Assembly (NCBI GenBank): GCA_007125435.1
Contig: SLDF01000295.1
Span: 1-10,395, forward strand
Length of the DNA stretch: 10,395 nt
Direction: 5' to 3'
Source of the DNA: Saprospiraceae bacterium
Lineage (GTDB): Bacteria > Bacteroidota > Bacteroidia > Chitinophagales > Saprospiraceae
Shown here: positions 8,041 through 10,395 of the stretch, piece after piece
How the letters are laid out: every line of letters starts with the position of its first letter
Numbering within the stretch: position 1 is the first letter of the stretch
The notes under the pieces: model-generated
The model's input: only the letters and a program-made list of their open reading frames with translations
Told to the model about the DNA's origin: nothing
The model's database searches: none
Position numbers and translations under genes: made by a program

Positions 8041-8153
8041 AGCATCAGCGATGTGGAGTGGGTCATGAGCGTATGCGAGTGAGTCCGTAGGACCGAGCGA
8101 ATAGCGAGCCCCGGAGCGTAGCGACCCGACGACGGCAGGAGGAGGGTGATGCC
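8041..8153 (+). repeat. Dispersed structured repeat, copy 2
   Basis: A 113-bp GC-rich element with ends AGCATCA (8041-8047) and TGATGCC (8147-8153), followed by AACAAGC and seven A (8161-8167). The core 8093-8127 is the inverted counterpart of 7690-7724 (33 of 35). Its end hairpin, GCATC-AGC-GATGT (8042-8054, one G-T pair), is the counterpart of 7788-7802 in copy 1 and carries a paired base change. It lacks the two long hairpins of copy 1, and this accounts for most of the length difference. Confidence 0.8.
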
Positions 8154-8198
8154 AACAAGCAAAAAAATTGAATACATGTTTTTAAACTCACAACTTTT

Positions 8199-8230
8199 TT
8201 TGAATATGTCCTAACTTTTGGCTACTATTA
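8199..8230 (+). promoter_or_regulatory. Weak candidate promoter for the beta-helix gene
   Basis: TTTG (8199-8202) is followed after 20 nt by TACTATTA (8223-8230), against the Bacteroidota pattern TTTG-N19/21-TAnnTTTG. The spacing is right but the second box has two mismatches. The leader to the ATG at 8274 would be about 35-40 nt and has no clear Shine-Dalgarno site, as is usual in this phylum. Confidence 0.2.
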
Positions 8231-8273
8231 AGTGTGATAAAGTAAAGAGAATCAATAAAGTAATTCTGATATC

Positions 8274-8951
8274 ATGCTTAACCCATCTCAGACACCGATA
8301 CAAATCCTCAATCAAATAAGCGAGGATGCAAAACTACAAGAAGCCATTCTTCACATTAAACCGGGGAAGTTTAAAAGAGGCCCTGATGATCCTATTTATG
8401 TTCATAGGGGCTATTACACAAGGATGCTCAAGTCGTTTTTGACGGACTATAAGCTCATGAATGCGATACTGACGGATAAAAAGCTCCAAACCAGGTTTTT
8501 CAGAGTTTTTGGGTATGAAGGGGAAGTTGATTTTACATTGTATCCTCAATGTTGGATCAGAGATTTGCCTCTACTTCAAATTGGTAAAATGTCATATTTA
8601 GGAGATGGAATAGTCCTGGGCACTAACAAAGTCAGTATTGATCAAAAAACAGTGAAGGTAGGACGCATTACCATAGGAGATCATACTATTATTGATCAGG
8701 ATTGTATGTTAGGGTACTCTACTCATATAGGCCATCATACTGCTATCGGTGTCAGAAGTTGCATAGGCGTCAAAACGCATATAGGAAATAATTGCAGAAT
8801 TGCAGAAATAGTCAATATTGGCCACTGCTGTAATATAGGCAATGATGTCTCTATAGGTCAGGTGAGTGCCATTGGCAACTTTACTACGATCGCAGATGGC
8901 ACTAAAATCCCAGCTTTCTCTAGAATACCTCCAAAGAGTAGTATTGAATAA
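8274..8951 (+). CDS. Hexapeptide-repeat (left-handed beta-helix) protein, probable acyltransferase
   Basis: A 225-residue protein with two parts. Residues 1-95 contain no hexapeptide repeats and look mostly helical. From about 102 to 215 there are tandem hexapeptides of the [LIV]-G-x4 type: IGKMSYLGDGIVLG, ITIGDHTI, CMLGYSTHIGHHTAIG, CIGVKTHIG, VNIGHCCNIG, VSIGQVSAIG. These form a left-handed beta-helix as in the DapH/DapD/GlmU-like acyltransferases, which mostly act as trimers and transfer acetyl or other acyl groups from CoA. Histidines at 151, 154, 155, 169 and 184 and cysteines at 144, 163, 174, 185 and 186 sit on the helix; one His may be the catalytic base, but which one is unclear. The substrate is unknown. 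There is no signal peptide or membrane segment, so it should be cytoplasmic. It faces the riboflavin gene across 38 bp and appears monocistronic. The acyltransferase call rests on the fold; a carbonic-anhydrase-like role is less likely but not excluded. Confidence 0.85.
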   Translation: MLNPSQTPIQILNQISEDAKLQEAILHIKPGKFKRGPDDPIYVHRGYYTRMLKSFLTDYKLMNAILTDKKLQTRFFRVFGYEGEVDFTLYPQCWIRDLPLLQIGKMSYLGDGIVLGTNKVSIDQKTVKVGRITIGDHTIIDQDCMLGYSTHIGHHTAIGVRSCIGVKTHIGNNCRIAEIVNIGHCCNIGNDVSIGQVSAIGNFTTIADGTKIPAFSRIPPKSSIE

Positions 8952-8952
8952 A

Positions 8953-8982
8953 TTTCAAGGTTGAAACTACTCCTCGGTAGTT
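8953..8982. terminator. Possible bidirectional terminator between convergent genes
   Basis: The 38-bp gap between the two stop codons contains two small palindromes: TTTCAA-GG-TTGAAA (8953-8966) and AACTAC-TCCTCG-GTAGTT (8965-8982). They overlap at 8965-8966, so only one can form fully. Neither is followed by a strong T-run. The convergent position makes a termination role plausible, but the stems are weak. Confidence 0.3.
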
Positions 8983-8989
8983 AGCTGAA

Positions 8990-10132
8990 CTAGCTGTTTA
9001 AATCTACATTCTCTGTAATTTCCAATCCGTAGCCAATGAGGCCAACTCTTTTCTTGGGTTGCTTGGTCAGTAACCTTATCTTCTTGACGCCTAGCTCTCT
9101 TAATATTTGCGCTCCAACACCAAAGTCTTTTTGCTCAGTTTTAATGTCATCTTCTGAAGGATTGTCAACTGCCAAGGATTTTAGGTGCTTAAGGATATTA
9201 TTAGGCTTTTCACTGTGTCTCATAAAGAGTAGTATACCGGCACCTTCTTTAGATATCTTCTTTAGAGAGCTTTGGAGTAACTCTCCATAGTCGTCAAATA
9301 GCGTACCTATGATGTCCCCAGTTTCAGTTGATGAGTGAACCCGAACAAGAACCTCATCTTCACTTTTCCAATTACCCTTAACCATAGCCAGGTGTACATC
9401 GCCGGTAGTCAATTGTGTAAAAGCATGGACATTAAACTGACCGTAAGCGGTATCAATCGTGACCTCTATTTCCTTTTTGACAAGTCGTTCATTACGCATT
9501 CGATAGGCGATCAAATCATCAATCGAAATGATTTTCAAGTCAAACTTTTTAGCAATTTTTATGAGTTGAGGGAGTCTGGCCATAGTGCCATCTTCATTCA
9601 ATATCTCTACGAGGACACCTACCGGCTTCATGCCAGCCAGCTTTGCCAAATCTACAGCAGCCTCTGTATGTCCTGTTCTTCTCAATACTCCACCGGTTTT
9701 TGCTCTTAGAGGGAATATATGCCCAGGCTTTGCGAAGTCAGAAGGCTTTGATGTTGGGTCTACAAGAGCCTGTATACACTTCGATCGATCATGTGCTGAA
9801 ATACCAGTAGTGCACCCATCACCTATCAAATCTATTGATACGGTAAAAGCCGTCTCATGGAGTGCTGTATTTTGGTTTACCATCGGCAGTAAATCTAACT
9901 CATCAGCCCTGTGTTCATCTATTGGCGCACAAATCAAACCTCTACCATGAGTGGCCATAAAGTTGATGATTTCTGGCGTGATGCTTTCTGCTGCACAGAT
10001 AAAATCACCTTCATTTTCCCTATCCTCATCATCTACGACTATGATAACTTTTCCTGCCTTGATATCTTCAATGGCATCTTCTATTTTATTCAGTTCGATA
10101 TTTTCCACTACTTCTTGCACTATTTGTTCCAT
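8990..10132 (-). CDS. ribB: 3,4-dihydroxy-2-butanone 4-phosphate synthase with degenerate GTP cyclohydrolase II-like domain
   Basis: The N-terminal domain (about 13-212) is a complete DHBP synthase, which turns ribulose 5-phosphate into the four-carbon precursor of riboflavin plus formate. DDEDRENEGDF (34-44) supplies the acidic metal and substrate loop (Arg38, Glu39, Asp43). THGRGLICAP (61-70), TGISAHDRSKC (109-119), RRTGHTEA (151-158, His155) and VEILNEDGTMAR (175-186, Glu176) complete the site. The C-terminal half (about 218-380) keeps the GTP cyclohydrolase II fold signature: VRVHS, DFGVGAQIL, IRLLT and GYGLEI. It has lost the zinc cysteines (Thr269, Asp280 and Tyr282 stand in their place), the RQEGRGIGL loop (now RHSEKPNNIL), and the catalytic Arg (apparently Lys335). 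It should therefore not open GTP, and a separate RibA is expected elsewhere. The length of 380 is slightly short of usual RibBA (about 400). This matches the RibBX type described in Proteobacteria, and similar forms occur in Bacteroidota. No FMN riboswitch is visible upstream. Confidence 0.93.
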   Translation of the reverse strand: MEQIVQEVVENIELNKIEDAIEDIKAGKVIIVVDDEDRENEGDFICAAESITPEIINFMATHGRGLICAPIDEHRADELDLLPMVNQNTALHETAFTVSIDLIGDGCTTGISAHDRSKCIQALVDPTSKPSDFAKPGHIFPLRAKTGGVLRRTGHTEAAVDLAKLAGMKPVGVLVEILNEDGTMARLPQLIKIAKKFDLKIISIDDLIAYRMRNERLVKKEIEVTIDTAYGQFNVHAFTQLTTGDVHLAMVKGNWKSEDEVLVRVHSSTETGDIIGTLFDDYGELLQSSLKKISKEGAGILLFMRHSEKPNNILKHLKSLAVDNPSEDDIKTEQKDFGVGAQILRELGVKKIRLLTKQPKKRVGLIGYGLEITENVDLNS

Positions 10133-10236
10133 GTATAAAAAATGATAAAGTTAAAATGCTTTGGTACTATGCGATTAATAAATACCCTCAACTTTCTATC
10201 TCTAATTGACTATAACATCTCTAAATTGATTAGTTA

Positions 10237-10285
10237 AACCCGAATTAAAAGGCTCAATCATTCAGTACGACTTTAACCCGAATTA
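10237..10285. repeat. Direct repeat AACCCGAATTA, two copies
   Basis: Identical 11-mers at 10237-10247 and 10275-10285, start to start 38 bp, lie 105-153 bp upstream of the ribB start codon. The second copy runs into TGCATTA, which gives a TAATGCATAATTCGGGTT string on the minus strand. Either paired regulator sites or the end of a repeated element could explain this; the sequence alone does not decide. Confidence 0.5.
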
Positions 10286-10303
10286 TGCATTAGAAAATCC
10301 CTG

Positions 10304-10332
10304 CCCGCCACCTGTCGATGGCAGCAGGCGGG
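10304..10332. repeat. GC-rich hairpin
   Basis: CCCGCC (10304-10309) pairs with GGCGGG (10327-10332). Inside a 2x2 internal loop, CTG (10312-10314) pairs with CAG (10322-10324). It stands out in AT-rich surroundings and resembles dispersed intergenic palindromes of Bacteroidota. No T-run follows on the plus strand, and none with correct spacing on the minus strand, so it is not a clear terminator. Confidence 0.55.
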
Positions 10333-10395
10333 TATTACGGCTTCAAATCGACGAAGGAGATTCACGAACACAAATAAAGAAAACAAAACAGCGTG

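Larger units (their letters stand above)
7470..8273. other. 804-bp gene-free block between divergent genes
   Basis: This lies between the starts of the giant protein gene (minus) and the beta-helix gene (plus), so it should carry both promoters. It holds two GC-rich repeat copies in opposite orientation (7661-7802 and 8041-8153) in an otherwise AT-rich background. The short open frames that cross it (7624-7902 plus, 7995-8177 minus) run through the repeats and encode low-complexity Arg/Ser/Leu-rich peptides, so I do not call them genes. The 238 bp between the repeats show no recognisable feature beyond an imperfect GGCATT/AATGGCC inverted pair near 7919-7938. Confidence 0.75.
10133..10395. 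other. Non-coding right edge, upstream of ribB
   Basis: No gene is visible in these 263 bp. The first 100 bp upstream of ribB are AT-rich and should hold its promoter, but I see no good TAnnTTTG box; TAACTTTA about 20 nt upstream of the start is the nearest. Beyond that lie an 11-bp direct repeat (10237-10247 and 10275-10285) and a GC-rich hairpin (10304-10332), which look unlike the local background. Confidence 0.5.

Noticed and set aside
7661..8153. CRISPR array or complete insertion sequence
   Set aside because: The repeats are two inverted copies rather than regularly spaced direct repeats, and no transposase or cas gene is present in the window.
7995..8177. 60-residue minus-strand open frame
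   Set aside because: It crosses repeat copy 2 and is mostly repeat translation. The short hydrophobic start is not enough to support a gene.
9335..9950. Two long overlapping open frames on the plus strand (9335-9709 and 9585-9950)
   Set aside because: They lie antisense to the well-supported ribB gene and show no recognisable domain; they are frame shadows.
10133..10395. FMN riboswitch upstream of ribB
   Set aside because: Riboflavin genes often carry one, but the conserved GGGGC and GGGTGAAATTCC-type blocks are absent from the minus strand here.

Overview
The window reads as chromosomal DNA from a member of the Bacteroidota, most likely a Cytophagales-type lineage. The evidence is a C-terminal type IX secretion (T9SS) sorting domain on a giant secreted protein, AT-rich sequence with almost no recognisable Shine-Dalgarno sites, DUF4397 repeats, and a RibBA-like protein whose second domain is degenerate in the way I recall from flavobacterial and cytophagal homologues. 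The species cannot be named from this sequence.

Layout. Positions 1-282 are non-coding and hold a diverged copy of a dispersed repeat. Two minus-strand genes follow, transcribed from right to left: a 1587-residue T9SS-exported protein (2706-7469) and, 50 bp downstream of it, a secreted S9-family serine peptidase (283-2655). From 7470 to 8273 lies an 804-bp gene-free block with two copies of the dispersed repeat facing each other as an inverted pair. A plus-strand hexapeptide-repeat (left-handed beta-helix) protein (8274-8951) then converges on a minus-strand riboflavin gene (8990-10132). Positions 10133-10395 are non-coding and hold a short direct repeat and a GC-rich hairpin that may be the edge of another repeat or mobile element.

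How the genes may relate. The giant protein and the peptidase are both exported and could be co-transcribed, but nothing shows that one acts on the other. The riboflavin gene supplies 3,4-dihydroxy-2-butanone 4-phosphate. Its GTP cyclohydrolase II-like half has lost every zinc ligand, so the cell should need a separate RibA elsewhere. The beta-helix protein has no obvious link to riboflavin.

Most worth a second look: (1) the strict seven-fold alternation of two DUF4397-like half-modules in the giant protein; (2) the family of 113-142 bp structured intergenic repeats whose ends and hairpins change in a compensatory way between copies; (3) the degenerate cyclohydrolase domain. I found no defence system, CRISPR array, tRNA, rRNA or transposase gene.
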